A DNA stretch of 64,000 nt. Origin: Prunella strophiata (Eukaryota > Chordata > Aves > Passeriformes > Prunellidae). The DNA is taken from assembly GCA_036583965.1 (NCBI GenBank), contig JAZBQD010000014.1, forward strand, positions 41,216,990 to 41,280,989. Reading direction: 5' to 3'. Positions within the stretch are counted from its first letter, which is position 1; each line of letters begins with the position of its first letter. Positions 1 through 14,800 of the stretch are shown in pieces. The notes beneath the pieces were generated by a model. The model was not told the DNA's origin and ran no database searches. It saw nothing but the letters and a program-made list of their open reading frames with translations. The translations under genes and the position numbers were made by a program.

Positions 1-1930
1 ATCATCATTTTTCTGAATCCTTTATTTACTCAAAAGCAACTTTTAACAGCCTTCAGTCAAAAGTTAACACTTCTTGTTTTCTACTCTTATTGTTAATCAT
101 GCTGCTTTTTTGCACAGAGATAACAATAAGCACCTACAATTTTAGTTGACATTTTGGTTCAGCTCCTGTATTAATCTCTTTTCAAATAATCTCTGCATTT
201 CTATCAGTGGCTATCAAGAGCACAGTGATATTCCTGATGACCACTCTTCAGCTGAAATTTCAGTTCATCTTTCACAATCCAATATTTATAACAGATAATC
301 CTCACTGTATGAAAGTTTAGCATCTGTGAAACTCATCACTTTCTGGCTATGGGCACACAAAGCCTTCACAGCTCCTGGAATTCACTCAGTATGTTTGTAC
401 AGCCAGAAAGAAAGCAATGCTTCGTGTTATGGGGTGCTGGCAAGGCTAAGGTTCAGAGGGAGGTGCAATGTATTTACTTCTCTCTGAAGCCAGGAGGAAC
501 TGTAATTTTACTGGGACTGAATCATTCCTCTTTACACAGGACATGGCTCAAGTCTGAACATGCAACCCATATTTTCTCCCAAAACTCTGAAATGCATATA
601 TTTTGTTTCTGATGCTCCTAAAAATTGACAGGATTTGTTGGAGAAGTTTGGTTTTCCTGAATATAACTAGGTAAAAAGTAGGTATTAAATTCTGTACCAT
701 GATGAGAGTAGATTCATGTTTCTCCCCAAAACAGTGATGAGAAAATTAAAAAAAAATCAGCATTACTGTGGAGCTTTATAAAATGATAAACCTGTAAAAC
801 AGAAGCAAGCACTATCAACATTTTTAGAAGAAAAATTAAAATAATCTTGAACATAATAATATTAAGAAATAACTTTCTTAAAAGCCTTCCCATATCTACT
901 AGATTTTACTATTGAGTTTTTAATTTTGCTATTGGCACTTCAAAGTGTGTTTATCACAGTTAGCTCTCTGTCCAATGTATTTCCAACTTTTTGAGATTTA
1001 GAAGAGGACTAAAATGAATAATTTTCTTTTCCTGGAATTGAGTGTAGGTGTATCCTGCATAAACAGTGCATAAATGTTTTATGAATCAGACCCTTAATTT
1101 TCACAATTTTTGAGGCATTTATAAGCATCCCTCCAAAATGAATAGCACCTTACCTTACCTAGAAATAGAAGAGAAATAATTTCACATATTACCTTCAGAA
1201 GCTTTCACTTTTAACTTTCAAATGCAATACTAAATGATTTGTGTAAAGTAAAATTGTAGGTTTATGCTTTCTTTTGTCTAAAGAGGAACAATTGTGTGCA
1301 TTTTAATTTATATGATGGTCTCTGTGAAATTGTAGACACAAGACTAAACATCCTGCATAAAACTGATGTGTCAATACAAAGCTTCCAGACTGGCACTGTC
1401 AAGGTGCCTTGCAGCATTTTTGCTCAAAGCAGCGCTACAAAAAAAGAAGTAGCTTTTCACTAAATTCCTGGGAAAGGGAAGTGGGAACTGGAAGGAAGCT
1501 ACCCATATGCTAAGATCTGAAGTTAGATCTTAAATCTCCTCTCAAGAAACCATCAAGCAGCTAACGACTTGTCAATAAAGCCAAGCATCTACTTTGAAGT
1601 CATTATCATGAAACTCATTAAGGCCACAAAAGCCAAAGGTTAGTATCCTTTTAACATCAGCAGATTATGAAACTAGTCCCTTTAGGAAAATGGCTTCACA
1701 GTCTGATCCACATCCTTCAGCTACACAGGAATACGTAGTCAAACAAACTGATTGCCACTCTTGTTAGAAATGTAAATCTTGGGTTTGAACCTTTTATGTA
1801 CAGGCAGATTTTAGCTAGTTTGAATCAGCAAGGAGTGAACATACTTCGAATTCAAATGTGTATACTGAAGTACTATGTAATCAGCTACCACTGGAGGAAA
1901 CTACTTCTGGAATATCCTATAAATCAGCTT
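1..1930. other. Downstream of SLC16A7; distal 3' UTR or intergenic
   Basis: AT-rich single-copy-looking DNA. I see no coding exon, transposon or RNA gene. A minus-strand AATAAA at 26-21 could serve a long 3' UTR. The 87-aa plus-strand open frame near 349-612 has no recognisable similarity. Confidence 0.4.
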
Positions 1931-1936
1931 TTTATT
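1931..1936 (-). promoter_or_regulatory. Candidate polyadenylation hexamer AATAAA
   Basis: First canonical AATAAA on the gene strand after the SLC16A7 stop, about 600 nt downstream. No obvious GU-rich element follows, so support is weak. Confidence 0.3.
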
Positions 1937-2529
1937 GCATTTTAGAGGTGTGTTCACCAATTATTTGTCTCCTGCACTTAACTTTTATATCCATAATTGC
2001 TTATGCAGCCATATTTTTTATCTAGTGGGTGTACAAGAGAGAAGAATGTTTCATTGTGCTACGGTCAGGTATTATGTCTCTTTTGAAACAAATCTTTGAC
2101 TGTAGGTTCTCTTTACTATTAATGGTAAGTAGAATTTGGGCAGATTATTTCAATAGACACATTGTAAAGATGAATGCAAGTATCTTCCCAAATAAGAGTA
2201 GGAGATACCTTTGCATTAGATATACTTCTGCAACAAGACTGTTTGTCATTGGAAGGCTTTATAGCCTGGTTTATCTGACTCTTGACTGTCCAGAGTCAAA
2301 ATTTAATGGACTCATTTGCATTGAGTCCCTACCTCTGTGATAGTAATTTTGTATCTCTGAAACAAATAAACTGTAGATAGTAATTTAGCTTTGAGTCGCG
2401 CCATAGGGCAAAAAATCTGTTCCCATCCAATATTGTGACTGATCATTATTACCACAAAACCTGGCCTGTGTCTTGAAGACATATTCCTAATGGAAGTCGA
2501 AAATGTTGCCTTCTGAGCTATATTTCAGA
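1931..2529 (-). other. SLC16A7: Probable SLC16A7 3' UTR (proximal part)
   Basis: AT-rich, non-coding sequence immediately after the stop. On the minus strand there is an ATTAAA at 2307-2302 and a canonical AATAAA at 1936-1931, either of which could end a short transcript. Another AATAAA lies at 26-21, so a longer 3' UTR is possible. Which one is used cannot be told from sequence; the end given here is a guess. Confidence 0.35.
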
Positions 2530-2801
2530 TTAAATATTGGTTTCTCTTTCTGATGGATCTTCAAGAGCTTTATCAGCTCTGCTGGAAGCATCTTCATTCT
2601 CATTGTTTGTTAATGGCTCTGCTTCCTTTGGGTCAGCATTCTTCTGTGCTTTCTGCTTCTCATCTTCTAACTTCTTTTCTTTTGCCAAAAGCCTGTAGTT
2701 GATGGCATTGCCAATGAACAACCAGATACTGGCCACAGTCACAATCACCCCGCAGACAAAATACATGTACTGATATTCACCAGTAACATCTACTAACCAA
2801 C
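2530..2801 (-). CDS. SLC16A7: SLC16A7 last coding exon (residues 391-480 and stop)
   Basis: A strong pyrimidine tract and TATTTCAG precede 2801, where the codon for Gly391 is completed. The exon encodes the external loop ([13 protein letters not shown]), helix 12 ([21 protein letters not shown]), the RLLAKEKK boundary and a Glu/Lys/Asp-rich cytosolic tail ending SERETNI, followed by TAA at 2532-2530. The final TNI fits the class I PDZ-ligand pattern (S/T-x-hydrophobic at the carboxyl end). The open frame extends into the intron as far as 2865, but that upstream part is not MCT2-like. Confidence 0.96.
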
Positions 2802-5800
2802 CTGAAATACAAAGATAAGAGGAGAGAAAAAGAGTATTTAGACTAGGATACCAAACATAATCCACATCTTTCCCTTGGAGAAATATCTATATATTTTTTG
2901 GTTTTGAAGTTGGAGCAGAAATGCATTTTCAACATGTTAAAGTTGTCTAACGTAGACAGTGGAACTCTTAAAAAAGGCCTGTATTAATCAAGATAGCAAT
3001 TGCCGTTGAAGACACTGACAATAATAAAATATTGAAGAACAAAGTAAGTAAAGCTTAATGAATAATGACAGTTTTTCAGCTCTTTTATTTTCATTCTTTC
3101 ATTACCTTATTATTTTATTCACCTCCTAATTGTGTTTTCCTATTGTTTGGAGTGACAGTCTGACACTCACTGAGGCTGCATAAAGACAATAGGATGAAGA
3201 GGTATGTGCCTTTTTTAGGCTGCTGTCTCTGTGCATCAGCTGCCTGCTTTTCACATTTACTTTCCTGTGACTGGTGAAAGAGATAGAAAGGCTTCATCCC
3301 TTCAGCCATCATGCTCAACTGCTGAGTTTTCAACTCTGAGCCCTGTACCTAAACCTTATATTCAGACCTCTGAGATTAAATTTCTTTATGACAAGGAGAG
3401 TAAAATATAACAGCTCTTCCAATTTATGAGACATTCCTTCTAAATTTTCGCAACTCCCAAATTAACAATTGTACATATCCAAGTGTTTAGCTCTGAACTT
3501 TCCTACACTCTAATTGAAACTCACAGGGTAAGCTGCACACTTCAATTTAGTATGCATTTAGATGCTTTTACTGGGCCAAAACATAATGTGAGCCCTATTC
3601 ACCTGATACACATTTACAAGCCATGAAATTATTCCAGACTTTTCTTTTTTTGACAAACCCAGTATTAGGACAACCACAAATACCACCTCTAGTGTACAAT
3701 TCCCTTATTAGTGTAAATAGTACAATTTGCTGATTTTTATCAATGAGCAGTCTCATAAAAATATATTTAAAAACAAAATTCTGAACTAGCAATGCTTCAG
3801 CATACTATTTTAAAACATATGAACTAGTCAAAACTGCAACTTAGCTTTTCCATGTGTTCATCCCCTTTGTTGCCTCTGTTTAGCAAGTTAAATCAATTAT
3901 TCATAGTGTTATAGCACAAAAAAATGTTTTTCAAAACTCCTGAAAAGTTAAAATACTGAAAAAAAAAAAACAAACCATGGAAGCTACTGCTCCATAATTA
4001 TTGGATTTAATATCTTTTGAGTTGGTACTGATTTCAGAACCTGACTGAAAAGACAGTGGTTACAGGCTCAGACCCCCCACTAGGTGGCACAGAAAGAGTC
4101 TGTGTAAGGATATATTTTGCTCTACCTTTGCCAAAGTGGATTTGTATGCTAAATGGTGAGAAAAATACGGAATGCCTTTAGAAAATTTACTTGTACAAAC
4201 ATTATTTTACAGAAGTGAGTGGAATTGTTTTGGCATATTCAGAATTGGACACAACAATGCTATTTTCATACAAATACTGACAGTAATTGGAAGTATTTCG
4301 GTATATGTAAATGCTTTTAGGCACACACAATCTTGCTGACTTCTGAGGTGGTGCTAATGTGAGTACAGTGTATGTTCATAAGGCTGGTAATCTCACTGTC
4401 TTTATATTCTCATATTGTTGGGCTTACACTGCAACACACACACCAAGATACACACCAATGCTTCTCAATAAAATTAGAGTATCTATTTTTTTAATCTGTC
4501 ATCAGGAATCTCAATATAATGCTTACTATCAGCATTACTGAATACTGGGAAAAATAGATAGCAAACAGAAAATACTTTCTGAAAATACTGTTCATTTTTG
4601 CTGCTAGAAGCCCAAGTGTTATGAATATAGTCTAAGCAACACACCTCAGTGCCCTTTAAGCTCCTCTTACGCTTGAAAAGAGAAGCTGATGGCACTAACA
4701 TCTTTCAGTCAGTTCACCCTCTGCATTGCCCTGCCCCCATCTATTGGTTACAGAAACAGGCTAAAGGACTGGCTGTGAGCAGAGCTGGGGTGGGAAATCA
4801 TGCCAAGGCACAATGCTCCACAGCACCCTAATGGAATTCCACCATGTGTGCACCCTGCCTAAAATGCTGAGCAGGCCTGTGTTCCTTCTGACACTTTCCT
4901 GTTAGTTTTTCCTCTCTGGAAATGTCTATTCTCTCTGTTTAGATAAATTAAAGCTAGTGTAAGTGAGCACTCTTCAGGCTGCCCCTAGGATGGAGAAAAG
5001 TAACTGATGCAGTTATTTTTTACTAGCAGGCTGTTACAGTACATTTCTAGTGACAGTGAAAACATTAAGAACAATATTTATATTAACTCAATGTTAAATT
5101 TCAAGATTATGCTGTAATGTCTGAAAAAAAATGGAAAGAAATAGATTCTTACCTCCTAGAGGAGGGCCTATGAGCACAGGGCAACATTCCACAATGGTGA
5201 CAAGTCCCACCGCACTGGAAAATCTGGCAGCTCCAACAAGGTCCATCAACGTTTCAAAAAGAACGCTGCTAACCATTCCAAATGCAAACCCAAAAAATAC
5301 AGCATATATCACCAAGCCAGTGTAATTTTTTGCCAGAGGGCACAAGATATGACAGACACCATTGTACAAGACAGCAAAACTAAAAAAATACTGAATCTTT
5401 GGCCGGATAAACCTGGAGTTCGCTACAAGTCCCATGGAAGGCCTAGCAAACATGTCTACAAAGGCTAAGATAGAGAGCAAAAAAGCAGCAGAATATTCAT
5501 CAATTCCCTTGTGCTTGGCATAAGGAGCCAAGAATACTATTGGAGCAAAGAAACCAATAAACATAATGACATTTCCTGACAGATATATCAGAAACCCTCT
5601 GTGTTTGAAAAGGGACAGATCTAGATACTTATTCATAGTTTGCCAACAAGACTTCTTGTTGTTTTTGTGCGAGGCAGAATCTCCTGTGCCTTTTTCAACA
5701 TCTTTTTTCACAGGAGGAACTTTTTTTGGTCCAACAGGTCTCATAAGTGACCCAGCCACACAGCAGTTCAAAAGAAGTCCTCCCAGAATAAGAAAGCTTC

Positions 5801-8800
5801 CTTTCCAGCCAAAAGCATTAAAGAGGAATTGATTCAGAGGTGCCAATGTGCTCAGAAACACTGGACTTCCAGCCATTGCCAATCCATTAGCGATGGGACG
5901 CTTCTTATAGAAATACTTGCCAATCATGGTCAAGGCAGGCTGTAAGTTGAATGCTAAACCCAGACCTAAACAACACATAAAAGACAGTATTATTGCAGGT
6001 CATGCAGTGAAAAACACATCCCAGCTCTTTCAAGTTATTTTTAAAATGTCCAGTATCCAATCCAGTGATTCTGACTATTGAAACCAACTAGCATCAGAGA
6101 ATGAAGTACAGCCTCATGGATGTCTATGAGTGTCCATACCAAGACTGTGTCATGGTGGCATTTGGTCATTTTCCCCTGTAGCCCTGCATTGGAAGCCAAA
6201 ACTCCTCTTTTTGTGTTTCAGCAATGGTAGAGACAGGGGAATCACATACAGAAGAATGATGGTATCAGTGCCTTGACTCACCATTTTTATATTTGCTAAA
6301 CTATAATACAATTCTCTCCTGGCTCATTTAACAAAGTTATTAAATGTCACCTCAGCTAGGATGAATGTAAGGTTTATTTTAATGCATAAATCTTCTAATT
6401 TCCTATTTCCAACCCTAATTAAGATCCAACTTGTCTGTAAAACAGGAGCATAAAATGGCAAATTATTTTCCAGCACATTCAGCTCTCCTTCCCCAGGTCA
6501 CTATTTAGGAGCTGTAAAGGACACATGTGGGAGCAGACCACCCACCCAGATCAGTTGAGTGTATAAACTGAACCCAAAGCTGAACCTCTAGGCCTTCTCT
6601 CTGTATTAAGACAACTAAGCTATAAACTCTAATATGCCTCTACTTGATGGTACAGGACAGAAACTCTCTTCCTTGATAGGTCCATTCCCAGACTCTGATG
6701 TTACTCTTTCAGTAGGCACCAAGTTTAGGATGTCAAAAATAATAATTTTAATGATTAATCACTGAATAAAAATAGACTCCTTTAGTCCCAACATAAAGGA
6801 AGATGAGTCTGAATATACAGGTATTATCTCATTCATTTATTACCTGCAATATTTCACCTCTCCTTCCTTATTCTTAGAAGGGAGTTTAAAAAAACCCCAC
6901 AACTTTTAATATGGAGATTCTTTAATTAACTGGCATTACAATAACTTTAAGTCATTGCTTTAGGCAATATTTAGGCCTGTGATAGATGATTTTGAATAAT
7001 TTTATTTGGCGATTGACCCTGGGGGATTTTAAACAGGAAACTATTGAACTGAAAGTTGTTATACTTTTCTGTGAGATTATGTGTATGTAAAAAACCTACA
7101 GAAATCTGGTACAAGCTTTCACAATTCTGCTAGAATTTGGCTAGCCTCTGCCACCCTGTTTGCAGTGCAACATGATTGAAAGCTGAAACTACAAATGTGA
7201 AATTGTACACAAGTTACTGCAATAAGTGCTGTCATGAGCCAATCAATTTTTATACCACAATTATAGTGCAGTGTGGAAAAGTACATACATACAGAATTTA
7301 TTGAATAAATTAATCAGCTGTTTCTGAATTGTCCTAAGAAATAATTTAACATCATATCAGTTAATTTAAAGGATTAGATGGTTCAAATAGCTGAAATTAA
7401 CTGATCTTATTACCTTCTTGGATTGCATCTGTACACAGAGAATTCTCGATCAGTGAGGCTCATTTGTAGAACAACATTAGAAATTGTTTGATATAACATA
7501 ATATAATATAACCTTTTAAACAGGAATCTTACCTCCAACCACACCAATACATATATACAGCTCAAGGACACTATTGCAGAAAGAGGATGCAATCATTCCA
7601 AAAGAACAGAGGATACCCCCTGCTATCATCACAGGCCGGCTACCATACTTATTCACCAAAATGCTGCTTATGGGACCTGTTGGTAAAAAGAAAATGCAAT
7701 TTCAGGTAACAGGTAACTCTGTATTTACGACATGTTGGAATGCTTTCCTCTTCCATCCCAGAAAATGTTAAACTGTTTCTATACCAATCTGTCTCACAAA
7801 CACTCTGTGAATCTGCAGACACAAGACTGGATGTGGATATACTGCCTCCATGACAATATAAATATTGATTAGTTATGGAGATGGATAAAAAGATTAAAGA
7901 CATCAGACAAGCAAGAGGGATTGTTACAGTTCACGAACAATCAATACCAAGATTGGTCAATAAAAGTTTTGAAAGTGCAAGGACTGAAGAATTTCAAGTA
8001 TGAGACAGGTATCAAAACTCCACAGAGCAGGAGGAACCTCCAGGCAAGCAGACTAAAATTGCTTAATACTGAAGCAGGTCCTGCACCCCTACTTAGAACC
8101 ACACATAGGCTTAAAAATATTGTCAAATCAGAACATAAATCTCTGGCCCCTGAGGCTTGCTTTCCCTTACCTCATCAAGAGGGGAGTGTTAATGCCCAGT
8201 AAGATGACTATAGACTGTCTGGGAAAATCTAAAATGTGGTTTAGCATAAAAACCTATAAACTTTTAAAATATTGCTATAGGTCCATTTTTCAGTTTCAAC
8301 TGCAATTGAGTTTATGGTGTAATTACATCCATACTAACCGAACAGCTAGTGTGCAATTTAGCATGACATACATTATATATTTTTGAACAACCATGGCTAG
8401 AATAGATGGTGTGCTACATATCAAGATTAAGAGATTGTCAAAGCTCTTTAGGTAAACCTGCATAGCATCTGGTTGCACTATATTTGGTCCAAACCATTAC
8501 AAACAGTCTTGCTTTTGCAATAACAAAAGTTATCCAATACAAAAATTTTAAAAAATAAAAGCAAAGAACCCAAAAAACCCAACATCATAGAAAGCAATGC
8601 ATTTCAAACTTAAGACAGAGCACAAGCACCTAGCACAAAGTGGAATGCCTTGATTTGAGTTCACCAGTTATTCACTATACTGGTAACAGTTTTAAGTCTC
8701 TGTTTTTATTAATATCTAAAGGAATAAATGCCAGAAACTTCATGCAGTGAAAAGTAAATCCAGTAAAATTTAAAAGTGTGCTTTCACAGGCAAAGTTGTA

Positions 8801-11800
8801 TTTTAGACTCCAATCTTTGAATTATCTTAAATGTATTACAGTATTATTATTGATAGGCTGAAAATGTTAATTACTATTTGCATATACACAACAGACATCT
8901 TGAAAATATGCCAGATGGTCAATTTTTACCTTACTTCCTTATGGAAGGAAAAACTCTACAATAGAGTTGCCCTGTGCCTGCCTGTCTTTTCTAATAGCTC
9001 ATTAATACAGGGATCAACTTGAAATTGACTGGAAAGCAAAGATTTGAGTGATGTTTGGATCTCAGTTTGTACATTCATTAAATAGCTTCAGTCCCAAGGA
9101 GTCTTAAGCATAACTGTATATTGAAGCCAACAGACTTAAACATCCACAGCATGGAATGGACACCCAAATAGACAACAGCCCAGGGATTTATTAAAAGACT
9201 TTAGAACACTTCTGAAGCACTAAAACATTTAACTGACAGTTTATAGGATGACATAACTAACATTTCTTTATTTCCACTTGAGGGGAACCACTAAGCAGAA
9301 TTGTGACAAGCAAGGCTCTCCCCTTTGAGACCATATGAAGAAAGCAGTGAAACATGGAAGAACATGACTTTTTTTATTTATACAGCTATGTTTGGAAAAT
9401 CAGTGGTTGGGCTTGTGTCTGAGTTAGAAAACAAGCCCTTTTGAAATATGTAAACAACTGAAATAATTCTGAATAAAAAAAAAAAGGCCCTTTTAACTGG
9501 GAATCTCTTTTTAACTCAAAGCAAAAAGTTTCATCCCAGTATCAAATAATAGCTATAAGTTTGAAAATAAAAATCTAAGGCAAGTAAAAAAAAAAAATCT
9601 AGTTGTTGTTATTGCTAAACACAGTAACAGTATTCACTTAAGACATATAAAAACAATTATTTTAAATTAAAAAAAAAAAAATTCCTAGTTCTTCTTCCTG
9701 TGATGAGATGGAAATATTTACAAAATTGAAAATGAAAAATTTGTTTAGTATTTGTTAACAGAAAGTTCCTTACCAGGAACAGGAAAACTGCATCTCTGCA
9801 GATCTTCACTGTAGCAGTTAGGCTGGGACTTTAAATTGCAGCTTTCCAGATCAAAGCATGTAATGTTAGCTTCACCTACAAGACCTAATAGCTGAGTTCA
9901 AATATGGATGTATTAATTTAGATAGGTTGTCTGAACCTGACTCTATACTTTCAAATGACATAAATTTGGAATGTATCATGAATTTAAAAGTCCTTTAAAT
10001 ATAATACTCCCTTTGAGATGTTTTCTTTAAGTTAATGATGAGCACTTATCACCACAGCTCCACTTAATTTGAGGTTTTCTTTATGTATATTACAGTATTT
10101 TGATTTAGAATTTGTGCATGTGGGAAATATTAATTGTTCTACAAGCCATAAAGTTAGTTTAAGCTCTAGGAACTCTTCCAATGTGATAAGTAGGTTAAAC
10201 ATTTTATTCTGACATCTGTGCACACACTTTGTTATGAAATCTCATAAAATAATACATTTTCATACCTTAACATAGATGTTTCTACATAAATTCCAGCTGT
10301 TTGCCTGCCATCATATGTTTTATAGCCTTGTACAAATTTCATATCACATCTAACATCTTCTACAGTTATTTAAGCAATGCTCACATGCCAGCATAACTCT
10401 ATATTCCTTGCGTATTCTTTCTTTTTAGAAAAAGGAAGATTAAGCTGTTTAAATACTATTACACTGCCAGAACCTTGCTATACATTAATATATGTTAATG
10501 CACTAAAGGACTGCTGGATCTCTGAATCTACTTTCCCAAAGCCTGAAGTAACTGCATAACAGATGTTAAGTCAGGAGACCCACAAGAATATTTACTCTGG
10601 TCTCTCCCTTAACACTCACAAACCATCAGCCACAAAAGATTATCTACTCCCTAAAGCAAATTTAAGGCCATTATCGTAATATGCTAACACTCTCACAGCT
10701 GTATTTTTGTTTTATATCTTTCTGTTTCAGGCAAAGGACCAGGCTGTGAGACAGCAACTGTAACCAGTGCCACTGAAAAACAGTTTCAGGAAGGGCTGTG
10801 CTTTATAAGACAAGAAAAAATAACTGCTTTTCACACTGTTTGTCACTATGCCAAGGGAAAAGTGGCAAAAGTCATTTCAGCTGTGTGAGCAGAGAAGGGA
10901 TCATGCATTTTGGAGCCGTTTATGATGTTTCATACAAAGTCTATAATACTGTGACACCTATGTTCTGTTTTACCGGCTCAAAAGAGCATTTACTTGCACT
11001 TGTGCACAGAGAAGTTGTGTAGATGTCATGAAGAAAATCTTCCCTGTGAGGCTGGTGAGGTGCTGGAAGGGGTTGCCCAGAGAAGCTGTGGCTGCCCCAC
11101 CCCCCTAAGTGTTCTAGGCCAGGTTGGATGTGGCTCTGAACAATCTGGTCTTCTGGCAGGTGTCCTGTCCATGGCAGGGGGGTTGGAACTAAATCATACC
11201 ATCAGTCATAGATTGGCCTGTGTTGGAAGGGACTTTAAAGGTCATCTAGTTTCAAACCCTTTAAGGTCATTTGCAAAAAGTCTGTCTCCATCCTTCTTGG
11301 AGGCTCCCTTCAGGTAGTGGAAGGCCACAATTAGGTTACCCCACAGGCCTCTCTTTTCTAGGCTGAACAATCCAAATTCTCTCAATTTTTCCTCACAGGA
11401 GAGATGCTCCATCCCTCTGATCATCTTGGTGGCCTCCTCTGGACTTGATCTAACAGGCCAATGCTCTTCCTGTGCTGGGAGTCTCACAGAGGGATGCAGC
11501 ACTGCAGCTTGCAGAGTATATGGGCAGTACAGAGCAGAGCAGAGAGGAATCCCCTCCCTTGCCCTGCTGGCCACACTGCTTTGGGTGCAGCCCAGGACAT
11601 GTTTGGCTCTCTGTGCTGTGAGTGCCCATGGCTGGGTCATGTCCAGCCTCTCCCCCCAGCACCCCAGGGTCCTTCTCAGCAGGGCTGCTCTCCATCTGTG
11701 CATCCCCAGCCTGTGCTGACACCAGGGTTTGTCCCAGCCCAGGTGCAGCACCTTGCACTTGGCCTTATTAAACCCCATGAGATTCCCATGGGCCACTGCT

Positions 11801-14800
11801 CAGGCCTGTCCAGGTCCCTCTGGATGGCATCCTGTGCTTCAGGTGTGTCAGCTGCACCACTCAGCTCTGTGTCATCTGCAAATGTGGTGAGGGAGCACTT
11901 GATCCCTTCATTCCTGCCATTAACGAAGATATTAAATATTAAAATTTATTATAATAATAAATGAAGTCCCAGTGCAGACCCCTGAGAGACACCATGTGTC
12001 ACAGACATCCATCAAGAGTCTGAGCCAATGACCACTACCCTCTGGATGCAGCTGTCCAACTGCAGCTAACAGTCCACTCATCAAGTCCATCTCTCTCCAG
12101 TTTAGAGACAAGGACTGGGGGATTGGGTCAAAGGATTTACAGAAATCCAGAGAGATGACATCTGTAAACCTTCCCTGCCCACTGATATGGTCACTCTATC
12201 ATAGAAGAGCAATAGGTTGGTCAGGCAGGGTCTGCCATTCGTGCAGCCGTGCTGGCTGTCCTGAATCACGTCCCTGTTCTCCATGTGCCCTAGCACAGCT
12301 TCTAGGAGGAGCTGTTCCATTAGTCCTAGTTTGATTTCTCACTGCTGTAATGCAGTGATATAATTAGAGAACACTCTGTAATTTGTTTCACATACTGCCA
12401 GTGCATTTGTGCTTTTTATTTTGCTACCTACATTAGTTTTAGTAGAGAACTAGAGATAAACTTTGCTGATAAAAAGTTAATTTTTTTAACATATATTGAC
12501 AATGTCATTGCAGTGTTCATAGTGCCATCAACCCAAAGCAACATGAAATTACTCAGTCTGAACAATATGACATTTATTTAAATGAAGTGAATTTCTGAAA
12601 GAAGTTGAAAATAAATGTAGTAATATTTCAAATTGCACTAATGCTACATTGTAGATTGCATCCTGTCAAGCGGTTTAAACACATTTTCAGCCATCTGCTC
12701 TGCAGAGTCAATGCAGCTGTCTTTCCAGTCAAGGTTTATTTTTTATTTCTGTTTTCTACAAGGCTGGAAAAGCCCAAGGAGCTCCAAGAATTAATATTAG
12801 TATAAACTATTTGCTAAGATCAATCCAACTTTTTCTCTCTTTTTCTTTTCCTTTTTTTTTTTTTTTTTTTCTTTATGAAGTCCACTAAAAAAAACTCATT
12901 CAATCACAAAGGCTTTAAGCAAGTTCTTAGCACTGCTAATGGAATCCTATCTCTGGTATTTAGAGGAAAAGCAATTCAAAATGCTTAAAACCTGTTCATT
13001 AACTTGGAGAATACTTTCAAAATATGCTGTTTTTCTCAAGTAGGACTAAGACTAAATATTATGCATTCTGTGACAGTTTAATCTCTCATTCAAAAGCCTT
13101 TGGCTAATTTCTTTTAGTACTCTTGGACAGGCTTTAGACAGAAAAAAATTTAAAAATATTAAAAAGTCATGCAACTATTTTTTCATTATTTTTTATATTT
13201 GTATTCTTTATCATGTTTCTTGGAATGGTAACCTGCATTTCTGACGTATCCCATGTGTTTGTGTAACAGCAGTGAAGTAAATTAGTTCAAGAATTCTTAG
13301 AAAGTTTTCTCTGTAGTTCTTCTGTGCATTTGGCAGCATTTTTTTTCCCATTTCATATAACATTTACAACTGGCTGCACTGATTCCATAAACCTAGATAA
13401 CACAGTAACCTTGACAGAAAGCAATGAGAAAAAATGCTCTTGCAGTAAATACCACCAAACAGAAATGTGTAACATGGAGTAAGGGTTGTTACACTATGAG
13501 TTAGGAGAGCTCAGCAGCTAAAAGCTCAACCTGCCAGGGAGGACACAGTCGGCTGCTCAACCATCCATCACACTTTGCTCTCCACTTCCCCTGCTCTTAA
13601 CTGCATTTCCTCAGTCATTACTCTGAATGCTCACATTCTCACTGGTGTCCTGAAGGAGCCGTGTATTCTATCAAGCTTTTATCTTTTGATCTATAATGAG
13701 CATTAATTTGACCTTCATCTGTTCCTTGGAGGTTTATAAGGAATGCAGTAATTGTGTGTGTGGTAACACACAGGAGCCTGACTGATGGAAGAGTGCTCAG
13801 CTCTGGCTTCTTCCCCATGGTTCCTCCTCCCAAAAAGGTTACACCTGCAAGTTTTGAAGTGAAGTGCTGAAGTCAGAAACACGTATGTCTGACTGCAAAT
13901 ATAAGCTGCCTTTTCCTGAAATGTTCAGGAGAAACAAAATAAGTGATCAGTGGTGCTGGTACTTGCTCTAAATTTACTGCTTTTATGGAGGAATCACCTG
14001 ATCTGCTTGGTATTTGTGCTTTTCTAGCGATACATCAGAGTCATGAATCAAGGGCTTTACATATTTTGATTAAAGCTCTTGTTTGGCTTGCAGGTTTTTT
14101 TCTTGTTTGTTAGGGCACAAATGTGCATGGAGTTATGGACCATGTAATTTAGAAAATGCCTTCAAGCTACCAAATTGCTCTGTATCTAAGAATTTTAAAA
14201 AGCTGGAAAAATTCCCAGTTTTTAATCAAGGAGTAGCCATGCTGATTATTATTTACATGGATACGTATCAATGCTTTATATTAATTATGTTTTGCCTGTT
14301 CTGCTGCAGAATTTTTTTCATGAAAGGCTAAAGCACTTGATCATAATGCAGAAGGCTTTAAGATAAATTATGATGTTTCTTTTGAAATAAGCAATATGAA
14401 ACTTCATCATATTTAATAGGAAATTAGTGTTATTCTATGAGCTACTGAACACTCAGCAGATTTCAGAAACATATATGGTGACTGACTAAAAAACCTCTGG
14501 CCCAAAATTAACTGCCCAAATTTCACATTGACACCTTTATCATGAAAAGAAATAAGATGCAGAAAAATATTTCAGCATTTCGTAAAAGTTTCCTTATAAA
14601 AAAGTTTCCTTATATTTCAGTATCACTGAGTTGAGTGATTCCCATGCACAGATATTTTCAAAAACTAGTCTTTCAACTTAGAAAAAGGTAATAAACAATA
14701 TAGAAGTAAGGAGGGAACAAGCTAACAATGAGTTGGAACACAAGTACCTATAAGAGAGTTGTATTTAAACAGAGACCCTGTAATGCCAAGCACATATTTT

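Noticed and set aside
5566..5832. 88-aa plus-strand open frame
   Set aside because: Antisense shadow of SLC16A7 coding exon 3.
11242..11964. Overlapping open frames of 97-184 aa on both strands
   Set aside because: They are the decayed CR1 reverse transcriptase (minus) and its reverse-strand shadows, not host genes.
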